A DNA stretch of 64,000 nucleotides from Rosa chinensis (GCF_002994745.2 NC_037088.1:46244911-46308910), one strand, 5' to 3'; positions 44,066 to 56,285 are shown, counted from the first letter of the stretch. Made by a program: numbers and translations. The notes: generated from the sequence alone by a model not told the origin.

Positions 44066-46606
44066 CTACAGCACAGAAAACATAATAGCCTTAGTTACAT
44101 GATAATGTGAGTCGAAGACATCTATACACGTTCTAAATCATGTAAACAAACTTCAACTCTTGATATGGCAGATAGTATGACATTTCATTTTCAACCGAGA
44201 CAAACAATACGAGATTTCATAACAATCTCAAAACTGCAAGATGACAATAAAGAGAACCCATACGAAGATAATTATCTTGCAAGTAGAATCCACCTCCACC
44301 ACATAGACTTAGAAAGTACACCTATTTCAATTTTAAGGTAGAGGCTTCCTAATGAATCAACATTATGTCCACATCTAGACAAAAGTGTAAAATTGAATCA
44401 TAACCATAATGGTTCCAGTTCAATGCTTGAAGAAGGGAACGCAGCAAATGGAGAGAAAACATGCAATGCAATCACCTAAATCCAAACCTCATAATTCAAT
44501 GATGGGAAACCTGACAATCACAAGACTAATTTCAAGAAGAACATAATGAAAACAGTTTAAAATCAAGAGAAGAATAATATCAATAAAACAGTACTTCAGG
44601 TAGAAGTCTCTCATAGCACAAAATTGAGTCTGTATACCACTTAAACATAGAACTCACGGATCAAATACATTGCAGGTTATCATCACAATGATTGATTCCA
44701 AACATATGACCAAAATATTAAAGAAAGATTAATCATGCATAATATATAACAAAATCCAATAATCTGAAATAACACAAGTGCAAAGAGAAGATATGCATTC
44801 ATCAACAAGTACTCAGGAATAAGAATCATATTTCTACACCAGATAGATCATAGTAAGTCAGATAAAAGCAGGAAAAAAAAAAACAGAAGAAGAAAGAAGC
44901 AAGGAATTCAAAAAAAAAAAGGATTCCATTAGAAAAGAAATAAAAAGGTAAAACGTACTTTGGACCTTCTCCTAAAACTGAAATTGAGACATAAAGGCAG
45001 AAACACATCAACTCAAACATAAGCAAATCCTAAAGGATTAAAGAACATTTAAAAAGTCAAGTAACACCAACCCATCTCAGCTGCACACTCACCATCTCAC
45101 GGAAACCGTTTCATCAACTAATAGAACAATGAGAACCAACCACCAGATAACCCAAACCAAAAGAATTCCAAAGTAAAGCTGGGAAAGAGATATAACAAGC
45201 AAAATTTCAAGTACAAAGTCACTCACACTAGCAAGGAAATCCTACATTAAGATGGAAAACTAACTCAATTATTTGGAAGGTAACCTCACATTTGGAACAA
45301 CATGCTATTGATCAAGAATGAACAACAAGAACATAATATCAAGAAAAGAAACACAAATTCAGAAAATAGAAGTCACTTACAGTTAGGCAAGGCAACATAT
45401 ATAGACAGTAAACAAACCAAAACAAAGCCCTCCACTTCAGAAACTCTCTCCTTTTGTCTTTCTACAAATCTTGATCAAAAGCAGAAAACCAAACTACTCT
45501 CGAATTGGGTATTTCTGGTTTTGAGGGGAGAGAAGCTAGAGGGTCTAGATTGATTTTCAGAAGCATTTCAATTAATTAGAAGTTTGGAACTAAACTTTTC
45601 AATGCGGTTTTCAATTATTTTGGTAAATATTGTCTACAAACTGAAGCAAACAGTGATTAAGGCAATACCTTAAGCAAATTGTGGTGACAAGGTATCCTAG
45701 ACTTGATAGTTCTCACTATGGGAGATAATTTAATAAATGCAATCAGTTTCATAAAAGCAATAATCTAAATATGTACGTAAGTCCTACCAACAAATCTGCC
45801 AACACCAAGAGTTATTCATACGAGTCTTCCAAAGGGATCATCTGAATTTTTAGGTAGTCGTCCACCCACCAGCCTACCTGCTCATTTACAGAGAACAGTT
45901 TAAGGACATAACAAAAAGAACTCACCTCAAAGCACACTAAACCGACAAGAGTAGGAAAAATGAGCAAAAGTATAAGGAAATTAATATCAGAGTTGACAAC
46001 TTAGAAATAAAATCAATACAACCAGCATTCTTACTCTTTCCAAGGCCAAGGTGCCTATATGAGTTCTTCCACCACATGTATAACTCTGTTGGTAATTAAA
46101 ACTTCTGAACATTTGGAAAACACACACAAAAGCAAACAAACCACTGAGTGCTCTAATCCCAAAGCTACCAATTATTAGATACATAAAAGATAATGATCCA
46201 AGAAATGCATACAAATGAACATAATTGCCTAAATCAATCATGCTCATCTATACAAGTGCTATAGCAGATCCGATCCATATGTTTCGTGGAAAGAAAAATG
46301 ATTAGCTTAATAGGATCGATCCCATCAAAGTGCACAGAGTTATAAAAAAAAAATTATGAGACAAGTATCAGGTAGGCCTTAAGTTTCTAACAAGAAAGAC
46401 AATAGTCCAGGGGATTGGCTTAGCTATGGTAATCCATAAAGGTAACTGATATATAAACAAGTGCTCTATTAGAAGTTCATCTTGACTAGCTTTGAGCTCC
46501 CTTTCTTTCTATTAAAAGTGTGGACACAAAGTATACATTAGATAAGTAACAAAGACATTATCCAAAAGAAAAGGATAAGTAACAAATAGAAAACAGAGAA
46601 TCATAC

Positions 46607-46662
46607 CTTTGAGTACCCAAAATCACATATTTTTAAGCAAGGAGCTGGAAAAAGAAGCGAGC
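46607..46662 (-). pseudogene. Captured SnRK2 kinase exon
   Basis: A 56-bp minus-strand exon between TTTGTTTAG and GTATGA encoding GSLLFPAPCLKICDFGYSK. Apart from a small insertion it matches the DGSPAPRLKICDFGYSK segment (DFG loop) of SnRK2 kinases, which act in ABA and osmotic signalling. The donor lies directly after YSK. Nothing else of the kinase is visible. Confidence 0.85.
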
Positions 46663-47299
46663 CTAAACAAAAAGAAACTACACATATCAGCAAAGCAAAA
46701 CAGTAAGAAAAACAAGAAAGAAAGCAATTTGGAATAGACAAAGCTGAGGAAGGTGGGATCAGATGGACACAAATTGACAATGACTGTGTCGAAAGTATTG
46801 ACAGAAAACTGGAACTTTCAGCAACAGAAAATAGAACCAGACATTTTGACACAAATAACTAAATAAGAAGAGAGTATATATACCATGCAATATAAGTGAT
46901 AATGTTACTTGTTGTTCCTGCAGGAAGTCAACAAAAAAAAAATTAATGGATTGCCAAATTAATGGGTAACTAAAAAGGGTCCGAACAGACGAAAACAAAA
47001 CCGACATTCTCTACTCCACTAGTTAACATTGCCAAGTTCTAGCAAAGATTTCAATTTTTCAAGAGTGAAAAACAAACTTATAAGTAACACATGGATCATG
47101 TATGCATTAAACAAAATGTAGATAACCAAAATTCAAGCAATGACTGACCGAGTACTGAAGAAAGAAGCCACTGAACAACTCCTTGGGCATAGCCACCGAC
47201 CTCTACAACACTCTCTTATAAGATATATTATCAAAACCACCAACCTCTACCTCTAATTAAAAGCTAAAAAAGTAAAACAATAACAGCAAAACCATTTCA

Positions 47300-47732
47300 G
47301 AATCCCAGATTTTGTAGCGCTTCCAAATCATCGTCAGTGAGCCTATTGATCTCATCTGCATCACACAATTCAAATCATACGTATATATAGAGAGATGCTT
47401 ACAGAGATCGGAGACTCCAATGATATTGATGAGGATGGCGACCAGTCCTGTGAAGGGATGTAGATGCTTTCTGAAATTGATCAACAAAGTCAAAGAAAGA
47501 CGAAGCAAAATAGCATATGGAAGCACAAAAAATCAAAAGTTACAGAAGCGAAAGAGCTTGAAATACCTGTGAGGGGGAAGTCTAGGGTGTCTTTGGGGAC
47601 TAGAGGTGGTTTGTTTTGGAGCTTTGTGCGGAGATGGTGGCGGCGGTCGAAGACTGAAGAGGTTAAGGACATCGAAGCACAGCACGTTCGCCTCTGCCAT
47701 CTCGGACACCTTCGTCTTTTGCATCTCTTCAA
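47300..47732 (-). other. Two-exon ORF with 5' leader inside CACTA-1, identity unknown
   Basis: On the minus strand a pyrimidine-rich leader (47980-47740, many TCTCTC) precedes ATG at 47732. Exon 1 (to 47567) ends CTCACAG/GTATTTC. Exon 2 starts at 47355 after TGATGCAG. Joined, the frame continues LDFPLT-DEINRLTDDDLEALQNLGF and stops at about 47297. Phase agreement across a canonical intron makes it a believable first part of a captured or chimeric gene. I do not recognise the protein. Confidence 0.4.
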
Positions 47733-48059
47733 TTGACCCTAGTTTGAAGGCGAGGAGGAGAGGGAAAGTGGATCTAGGGCACTCTTATCTTCAGGGGATA
47801 AAGAATAGAAGCAAGGAGATTGAGAGACTGAGATAGTGTGAGGAGTTTCGTGGAGGGGGAGAGAGAGACAGAGGGGTTTCATGACTGGAAGAGCTCGAGA
47901 AGGGGGTTTTGTGGGAGGGGGGAGAGAGGGATTTCACGACTGAGAGAGCTCGAGAGAGAGGTTAGGTTTCATTTTGTTTCATTTTTCTTTCAGATACGAT
48001 GGGGCTAGGGCTGGGCAAAGGAGGTACAATTAAACTTCAATAAATTTTAAAGTTGCTCA

Positions 48060-48598
48060 CAGAACAGAAGCTTAACAAACTGTTGTAAGACTGCATTATA
48101 TAAAATCAAAATTATGTCAAAACATGGAGGGAAATATGCCGCATACTGCACTTTGGCTTAAAATGTTGCCGACTGTGTTCCCACTTCACACAACAGAAAA
48201 GTATAAATTCTGTTGTCTGATTTCTATAGCTTCCACTAGGTTTACCTTGTGGAAGACATTCAAGCAAGCTTCCTCAAAATTTGGCATCCAACTTTCAATC
48301 AGACAATGGAAGTCTCAAGTACCGTTGTACCAAGTAGCCAAAAATTTCAGATTTCAAAAGGCAACTAAGACTCGAGAGTGGAGGGAAATCTGCCGCTAAA
48401 TTTTTAAGACTCAGACAATGGACAATACTTAATTGTGTTGTGCAATGTAGTTCTGAGAAAAAAGTTATCACTTTGTTGACATTCACACAACAGAACAGCA
48501 CTAATACCGTTGTGCAATAGAGTTTACTCAAACACACAACATATGATTTCTGTTCCGTTGTGTGATTGGTGTTGTGTGATTAACTTTTTGTAGTAGTG
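48060..48598. repeat. Right subterminal repeat region of CACTA-1
   Basis: Inverted and direct copies of cacacaacagaa / ttctgttgt / gttgtgtgat, the counterpart of the left end, finishing with ttttttgtagtagtg-type terminus at 48585-48598. Confidence 0.85.
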
Positions 48599-48717
48599 CT
48601 TAATATAGTTTTAAGTGATCCTATTCTAGTAATGGATTGATTATTCAGTTATCAATTGGGGTGTTATCCTGCATAATCCGTATGTGTTATCCTGCTGACA
48701 GTTGCTTCTACTTGCAG

Positions 48718-48876
48718 TTCATTGATGTTGGAAACATGGTTTCTCACACAATTTTTGTCCGTCGTAGTTTGTCTTATCTCATGGATGAGATGCCTCAGGA
48801 AGCTTTAAACGATGCAATGCAAGCTCAAGTAATTTCCCCAATATGGCACATTGCATCTTATCTACAGGTCGCTGCC
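48718..48876 (+). pseudogene. BSK kinase C-terminal exon, best-preserved copy
   Basis: After cttgcag an open frame of 53 codons reads [30 protein letters not shown] and [17 protein letters not shown], then YLQVAA. This is the TPR end of brassinosteroid-signalling kinases (membrane-anchored partners of BRI1 and immune receptors). It breaks off at gctgcc, where CACTA-end-like and then LINE sequence starts, so the final ~35 codons and all upstream exons are missing. A CACTA element sits 116 bp upstream, in what would be the intron. Confidence 0.88.
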
Positions 48877-49010
48877 ACTACAACAATATTGGGCTATAGT
48901 GACCTAATTATAGTGGTCACAAATAATATAGATTTAGTGACCAAGTAGAACCATTGGTCATTAAATCACTTGGTGGTAATAAAAATTGTAAGCCCCCCCC
49001 CGTTGTATAA
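48876..49010. mobile_element. Possible end of another CACTA-like element
   Basis: CACTACAACAATATTGGGCT, then several tagtgacc/ggtcac words (tatagtgacc, gtggtcac, ttagtgacc, ggtcatt), the layout of a CACTA terminus with subterminal repeats. No opposite end was found; the LINE interrupts it. Confidence 0.35.
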
Positions 49011-49017
49011 TTTTTAG

Positions 49018-52000
49018 TGTCTTTCATCGTAAGGTTTCTAATAGGAAAAGGAAAATTTTCATTAGAGGTCTTTATGATGATGCAGGGAGCTGGAAAGAAG
49101 ATGATGATGGTCTGGAAACTGTTGTTGTGAACTATTTTGAGAAAATTTACAAGGCAGGAACTGTTGATGGTGGGGCTTTGGAGGAAACTCTTCAAGCTAT
49201 TTCTCCTTCAGTTATAGTTGAGATGAATATTTCTCTTTGTTCTTAATATAGTTGTCAAGAGGTGAAGGAGGCTTTGTTCCAAATGTATCCCACGAGGTCG
49301 CCTGGGTCAGATGGAATGCCGCCTCTATTTTTCCAACATTATTGAGAGAGTATAGGTGACGACATCACTGCTGCTGTCCATAATTTTCTACAGACTGGTC
49401 AGTTGCTAAAACAGATTAATTACACACATATTTGTCTGATTCCTAAAACTGCTAACCCTGAGACTATGGCAGATTTGAGACCAATTGCGTTGTGTAATGT
49501 AATTTATAAGTTGTGTTTGAAAGTTATTGCGAATAGGTTGAAGTTGATTCTGCCTCAAATTATGTCGCCTTTTCAAAGTGCTTTCATTCCAGGCAGGTTG
49601 ATAACTAACAATACGTTGGCATCGAATGAGCTAGCTCATTTTATTCATAATAAAAGAGCTGGCGAGGAATTTATGGGACCGATTGGAGTGGGGGTTTTTA
49701 CAGAAAGTCATGGCACGTATGGGGTTTGCTCATAGTTGGGTGCAGATGATTATGCAATGTGTCTCTTCTGTCAGATATTCTTTTCTGGTACGGGGGAAAC
49801 CAAGGGGTTATGTGGTACCTTCTAGAGGATTGCAACAAGGGGACCCATTGTCACCATATTTGTTTCTTCTCGGAGCAGAAGGGCTCTCTGCTTTGTTAAA
49901 AACAAAGGTTGATCTCGGTGTGTTGCCAGGTATTTCTATTTGTGATGGAGCTCCCATGGTTAATCATCTTCTTTTCGCAGATGATAGTATGCTGTATGGG
50001 ACTGCTAGTCTACAGGCTTGTCAGGAAATTAGTAATGTATTGAAGGTGTATGGAAAAGCATCTGGACAACAAGTTAATTTCCATAAGAGTTCTGTTACGT
50101 TTAGTAAAAATGTGGATCATGCTAATCATAATTTGCTTGCTAATTTTTGGGAGTTAAGGTAGTGGAATCCCCCGAGAAGTATCTTGGTTTGCCTACATAT
50201 GTTGGGAAGGAATAAAACTAGTACTTTTCAATATATTCAGGAGAGACTGGATCAGAAACTTCAGACTTGGTAGGGTCGGCTTCTTAGTGGTGCTGGCAAA
50301 GATATTCTGATTAGGGTGGTAGCTCAATCTTTATTACCTACATATGCTATGAGCTGCTTTCAATTAACAAAAAATTTATGTGATGATCTTCAACAGAGAT
50401 GTGCTCGATTTTGGTGGGGAGGCTCTAATGAACAAAGGAAAATTCATTGGAAGTCTTGGCAATTCCAATGCCGTCCAAGGAAGGAAAGAGGTTTGGCTTC
50501 CATTTACATGCTTTTAATAGGGCTATGTTAGCTAAACAGGGTTGGAGAATTATTCAACATCCGAATTCATTGATTGCCAGAATGTATAAGGCTAGATACT
50601 TTCCAGATTCTTCTTTTTGGGAGGCTGAACCTCATCCATCACCTTCGTTTTCTTGGCGGAGTATTTCTGAGGCTAGAAGTGTTCTAGTCAAAGGGGCACG
50701 TTGGCAAGTGGGAGATGGGAACGATATCTTGCTTTCTGACCCACGGCAGAGATGCTCTTTGGAAGGTCAGTAACCTCTTGAATGATGAGGGTTGCTGGAA
50801 TGAAGAATTGATACAACAGGTTTGTCATGTTGATGATATCCCTTTTATTTTGTCTATTCCTTTGAGTAATAGAAGGGTTTAGGACTGTTGGGTGTGGCAC
50901 TTTGATTCCAAAGGGTTGTTTTCAGTTAAGAGTGCTTATAGGCTCTTAATGGAGGAGGAGATAGCACAAGCAGTGCCTTTGCAGACACAAGATTTATGGA
51001 AAAAGCTATGGTCTACCAATGTACCAGGTACGGCTAAAAATTTTCTGTGGAAGGTGTTGAACAATTGTTTACCTACTATAGATAGATTGACTGAGAAACA
51101 GGTTCCTCTGGAGATAAGGCCTTGTGTTCTATGTGGAGTGGGGGAAGAGACAATTGAACACTTATGTAGGCTTTGTCTGTATGTGATGGGAGTGTTGGAT
51201 GCCGTGCCTGGAGTAGCACGGACGGCTTACTCTTCTGCTGCTAAACTGGTGCAGTTTTTGGAGTGGATTTGGGGTTGTGCTTCTCACTTGCCTTCCAAGT
51301 TATGGGCAGCTTTTGTTTATAATTTGTGGGATATTTGGAGGGAGAGAAATAATAGAGTATGAGATAATAAAAGTATGGAGGTGAACCAAGTTGTGCTACT
51401 ATTGTCGGCTCGTCTCCAGGAGTACCAGAGGCATCAGGGTAAGGGTCAGGGTGGAGGGAGTTGGCAAGTGGTCCCCTGGAAACCTCCATGTGTAGGGTGC
51501 ATGAAGATTAATGTTGACAATGCATTTCATAAAGATACTGGTACTGGGGGGATTGGAGTCATTATCCGTGATGATATGGGGAAATGTTTGGGAGGTTATT
51601 ATGCTCCAGTATCTCATGTTTCTTCCCCAGAACAGATTGAGGCATTAGCAGGGAGGGAGGCAGTCTCACTTGCTATTCAGCGAGGTCTCTCTCTGGTGAT
51701 TTTTGAGACTGATTCTCTTACTCATTTTCATGCAACAAAGAAGAGAGTCATTCCTCATACTTCCTTCATTGGTCGTGTGTATGATGACATTACCTTTCAT
51801 CTTCAATAGATGCCGGGTTTTTACTTTACTCATGCTTATCGTTAAGCCAATGTTGTCGCTCATACTTTAGCTCGTTTTGCTTGTTCTTCTGCTGTTCTTT
51901 ATTTTGGGGCCTAGAGCCTCCAACTTGTATTGTTGATGTACTTTCCAAGGAGTTTACCTCCTAATCTATTTGAGTTGACAGTTTCTCTCAAAACAACAAA

Positions 52001-52100
52001 ATATGTTAAATTGAGCTCTTGGGTGTGTGCTCAAGTGCGGAATAGTATTGCGTTATGTTAAGAGTTTTATTGCTTCCTTTGTAACTTAAAAGAAAAAAAA
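49018..52100 (+). mobile_element. Decayed LINE (L1-type) ORF2 region
   Basis: A 5'-truncated non-LTR retrotransposon. In order: FHRK.SNRKRK linker; RT (THICLIPKTANPETMADLRPI, SAFIPGRLITNN, RGLQQGDPLSPYLFLL, HLLFADDSMLYG at ~49970); zinc-ribbon region (RCARFWWGGSNEQRKIHW, then NFLWKVLNNCLPT and CVLCG..EETIEHL); and RNase H (MKINVDNAFHKDTGTGGIG, ETDSL). Stops and shifts break it into at least five frames. RT motif A is deleted at ~49675 (EEFM joins R-LEWGFL). The 3' end with a short A-rich tail is near 52090. Confidence 0.9.
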
Positions 52101-52112
52101 TCATAATATTTA

Positions 52113-52632
52113 GAGTTTTTAGCACTGACAGTGTCTAAATTTTTTTGTACCGGACAGAATGATACCCAACTTTCAGGACTGATCAAAATTATACCTAAAC
52201 TTTTTAAAACAAATCAACTTTGATACCTTAACTTATTTTCTGTCACTTCTCTGTTAAAATTGATCACGTGCGGTGCATGTGAGGTGTTTTGTAGGGTTAT
52301 AATAGTATTTTCACACTAAAACTAGCTTTTAATAGTCGGGCAATCACAAGTAATGAAGAATTAAGCTTGGATGTTAGGTTGCGGCTGACTAGATACAATA
52401 TGCAGATTGCAAAAGAACGAGAACAGAAAAAGAGAAAGAATTAGAGATAATATTATCATTTCCAACTACAATTGAGTGAAAAATTGAATATACCCTTAGT
52501 TTTAACAGAGATATGACGGAAAATGGACTGAGGTATAAGTTGATTAATTTTTATAAGTCTAGGTACCTCTTTGATCACTTTTGAAAATTGGGTAACATTA
52601 TGTCCTGCAAAAAAGTTTTGACCACACTATTT
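52113..52632. mobile_element. Small MULE-like MITE, relative of the Pack-MULE
   Basis: About 140-bp inverted ends with mutual similarity of roughly 75-80% (left gacagaatgatacccaact, right inverted gacataatgttacccaat; both run to tctctgttaaaa). The same sentence-like pattern (gatacc..aactttca..gatcaa) forms the termini of the element at 55302-56661. No ORF. The 9-bp target duplication is imperfect (taatattta / taatatatt). Confidence 0.65.
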
Positions 52633-52639
52633 AATATAT

Positions 52640-54248
52640 TGAACACATTATACTAAACGCATGGAGGGTTTTATAAGCTTTTCAAAAAATTTCTTTATGA
52701 ATCTAAGTAGTATCATAAATGGCACATTATGAGGATTTTAAGAAAGAAATTTTTGTTTTGTTTTTATGTCAATGATATTATGATTATAAGAAAATTCTAC
52801 AATGTGTTAATGTATGACATGCATACAATTGCCTTAAAGTAGTAAAATGAGTCCTCAAAGTAGTAAAAATAGTTGATATATGAGAAATATTAACAGATCA
52901 TAGCCTTACATTTATGATTATGTAGGGCACACTTCAGTTTCGCCGCTAGCATCATAAATCTCATGTGCGGCCCTACTATCACTATACTTTAGAAACTCCT
53001 CCCTTGCTAACTTGTTAGCTATCAAATTAACTACATTGCTAGCTATCTAATAATCATCTTTTGTTACTCTCGACCAAAAGCATGTATGTTCATATCTGTA
53101 TGTTCATATTTTCCTTTAACAGTGACATGCAAGATTTCATACTGATTAATAGAATAAGTGCATTGATCGAGCACTTATGTTCTAAATGAGAAAATTGAGA
53201 TCAATGTACTTCTACCTCTCAATCCACCATTTAGTGCTCAATACTTTTATGATGAAGTGAAGGATTGGAAAGGAAGTGTAGCACTTGTTCACAACCCTCT
53301 ACCTCATTTTCTCATACCTCCACCACCTACTCATTCTCAATGTAGCAACTCCATATCAACCTTGAAGGAGGAGTCAAGAAGGACACTGAGAAGATATATT
53401 GCAAAGAAGAAGAAGACCAGAAAGAAGCCAATCTTTTGGTCTAACAAGGAATCATTCATGGCTTGCTTTTGGGCTTGCCTTAATGACATTTCAAGAAGTC
53501 CTTTGGCTCCAATAGTACGGCGGTCTTACACAAGAAATATCCTCCATAACAAGTGGTGATAGCTTCTACGGACCTACTAGAAGTTCTTAAACAAAGCCCT
53601 TCTTGGAGGTATCCATTCCTGAATAAAGAGTTCTTGAGAGAATTGGAGGAGATATTGGGTTGAAGAAGAGAATCATGAGGATGAATTCCTTTGAAGTCAC
53701 CTTTTTGAAATAGTATCACCCAATTTAGGAGCATTGGATTGCAAGGCTTTCATGTTGTTGGTGAATTTTGAAGCACTTATGGTCTACAAAGGGGAGAAAT
53801 TTCTTAACCTTATCTTGCATTAATTTCTTAGTTGTGTTTAAATTTCGGTTACTTCTTATTTTGTGGTAGTTTGCATGCTCTTCCTTATCATGCTTGAATC
53901 TTTCATCGCAAAGCTTTCAAGGAAACACTTTTTAACATTGAGGACAATGTTAAGTTCAAGTGTGGGAGGGAAGGTTTAGTTTAAATTTAATAAATTCAAA
54001 TTGTTTAAAAAAAAAAAATTGTTTTTAGCTTTTAGTTGTTTCTAGTTTTTGTGTGTTTGTGTTTAGTTCCTTCTAACTCCTATGATGTGACTTGAACTTA
54101 AGTCGTAAAGGGTTAGAAATCATGTTTAGGTCTTGTAAACTCAATTTGTCAAATAAGGGTTATGGGACTTATGCTTACCTTTGATTGTCAAGTTGATGCA
54201 TATATTGAGATATAGTTGGCATGATGAAATTTGTGAGAACTACTTGCA

Positions 54249-54295
<47 letters not shown>

Positions 54296-55292
54296 AGTTT
54301 TGACTACTTTTGAGCCTAATGAAAGTGCATCCAATAGTTATTAGCACTTTATTCTTCATGTGTGATCAATCTTTTGTGAATTGTATCTCTACGTACAACT
54401 TGCTTTATGTCTCTCAAAACTTTTATTAAGCATGAATACATAGTGGAAATGATATAGGCAATAGGATTCCACCATGGCCAAACAAGCTCTTGTCCTAAAA
54501 AGATGAATACCATTAGATAGCCAATTTGTGCCTTTTATTAGCCTTTCATTTCTTTACACCACAAATGTCTTGCCTTCTAGCTTAAACACTAGTCTTACCC
54601 TTTTCAAGTTTCTTTGTGAGCAACGTGAGATTGTGTATGTCAAGATGCTTTAAGAATTAAATTTTGGGGGTACTTCAAGGAAGTCAAGGAAAAAAAAAAG
54701 TTGAAAAAGAAAGTTTTTCTATTTCGATAAATAGTTTTTAGTTTAAAGTTTGGGGGAGTGGCCAAGAGAGTGAATCACATGGAGCATCTTAGGGTCTTAA
54801 GTTCGTAAAATCTCAACAAGGGAGTTGCTCGCTAAGTTGCTTGGAATTTGTGATTTCCTGTCCACTTCATTTCTCTAACCCCTCACCCTAAGCCTTATTG
54901 AAACCTAATAAAAGTCCTTTTTGATCCAAGAAGGTTTGTGCATGACCGGTGGAGATGAGATTGAAAAGCAAGCTTATGGCGGCATTGCATGAGATTATTT
55001 GAGTGATAGTGCAGCTAACCTATAAACACTTGTGTGAAAATTAGAGTGAAAATCTAGTGAGTTTATGATTAGCAAGGTTTTGTTATGCAAGCTTGGTTTT
55101 GGTGCATCAAAGTGACAATCATGGCATGACATACATTTTACTCTACCATTTGTCCCATAGCCTCATAAACTTTTGAGACATGACTTGATTTTCTTGCCTT
55201 AAGCTAATTGTGTTCTTTGAGGATAATGTTGGAAGGATTAGGTTGTGTTACTTATTATTATTTTTATTTTTTTATGCTTCGGATTTAGGTTA
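52640..55292. other. Probable non-coding interior of a decayed LTR element
   Basis: It contains phrases typical of large plant LTR elements near their 3' end (ttgaggacaatgtt...gtgggagggaagg at 53937; tttgaggataatgtt at 55215). An (AT)n microsatellite lies at 54251-54292. A 100-codon ORF at 53257 is Pro/Ser/Lys-rich and unrecognised. No gag or pol motif is seen. Confidence 0.35.
54251..54292. repeat. (AT)n microsatellite
   Basis: About 21 uninterrupted AT dinucleotides. Confidence 0.95.
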
Positions 55293-55574
55293 ATGTTTTT
55301 AGAGTTTTTTACTTCAACAGTGTTTGAACTCTTCGAGGACTTTTGAAATGATACCTGAACTTTCAAAGTGATCAATGTGATACCTGGACTCATTTTTTTG
55401 TATCAACGTCGAACCTGCAGTCTATTTCCGTCACGGCTCCGTTAGTTTGAAGGATAAAATTGTCATTTGACTCTAAGTTATTATTAAAAATAAAACCAAA
55501 AAAAATTAAAAATTATTTCTTATATTTGTCTTCGACCAAAAAAACACAAATGCAGACTTTCCTTCTCCTTGACT

Positions 55575-55952
55575 ACACCAAGAAAATGACGACGAATCCT
55601 CAACCTCTCAGACCCACCTCCTCCATCACCGCCAACACCTAAACCCTAGACGACTAGTCCTCCTCCGACTACACCACCATATCCTCGAAATCAACCTGAA
55701 CCCAAAATATGATTTTATCGAACAAATCCACGCACGTGGTAGCTGTGAGGACAAGCCCCCCAATTCCCTTCCAACCACTGAAACTGAAACTGCACCTTTC
55801 AACCTGCGACAGAAACTCATTTTTTACCTATTGCAGTCGGTCCTAGAAATGGTTGCAGCGACACGAACTAGCTTTCCGATTTCTGGAAGTGATCAAACCC
55901 CACATCCTGATCCAAATCTAGCTTTCCGATTTCTGGAAAAGCTCAAAGCCTG
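55575..55952 (+). other. Open stretch in the Pack-MULE, identity unknown
   Basis: One frame is open for about 120 codons without an early ATG, including LNPKYDFIEQIHARGSCEDK and NLRQKLIFYLLQSVLEM, and ends FRFLEKLKA. Its composition looks protein-like, so it may be another captured exon or UTR. I do not recognise it. Confidence 0.3.
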
Positions 55953-56053
55953 AGAGTCGTCCAGATTCAAAGATTGGGAATCAAAAATTGGGGAATTTTG
56001 GATCGAGTTTGATTTTGATTTAGAATTTGATCGAATCTGTCGAAATCGTTCAA

Positions 56054-56285
56054 GATGGATTCCGAGTTCTGGACTTCCCGCCTCACCGTCGCGAAACCTC
56101 AATTCACGTTGCAGCACCATCACTAGAGCTCCGATGTCGGCTGAGCATGGATGATTTTGAGGTGGAAGATGAGGTCCGACCTGAATTCTCGTGCCCGTAT
56201 TGCTACGAGGACTTTGACATTGCGTCGTTGTTGTGTTCGTACCTCGAGGACAAGCACTCGTGCGAATCTAGTCACCATACGTGAT
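56054..56285 (+). pseudogene. Captured Di19 (drought-induced 19) first exon
   Basis: It begins MDSEFWTSRLTVAKPQFTLQ. After a frame change it reads LSMDDFEVEDE, then VRPEFSCPYCYEDFDIAS, then SYLEDKHSCES. This is the conserved N-terminus of Di19 zinc-finger proteins (nuclear, drought and ABA linked), with the first C2H2-like finger. Two or more small indels and a TAG after the LQHHH part disrupt it. Homology stops after HSCES with a degraded VT.. continuation. About 100 bp of likely 5' UTR precede it. Confidence 0.9.

Larger units (their letters stand above)
42985..48598. mobile_element. Non-autonomous CACTA element carrying gene fragments
   Basis: 5614 bp. Both ends read CACTACTACAAAAA (the right end inverted) and are bounded by the 3-bp duplication CTT (42982-42984, 48599-48601), the CACTA hallmark. 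The outer ~620 bp on the left and ~540 bp on the right are packed with subterminal copies of acacaacag / ctgttgtgtga in both orientations. No transposase-like ORF exists. The interior instead holds minus-strand exon fragments of thiolase, COX5b and SnRK2 plus an unidentified spliced ORF with a plant-like 5' leader. Confidence 0.9.

Noticed and set aside
44100..46100. Further possible captured exons in CACTA-1 (for example near 45845-45880 and 46030-46090)
   Set aside because: Splice-like borders exist, but the short translations match no family I know and reading phases are ambiguous.
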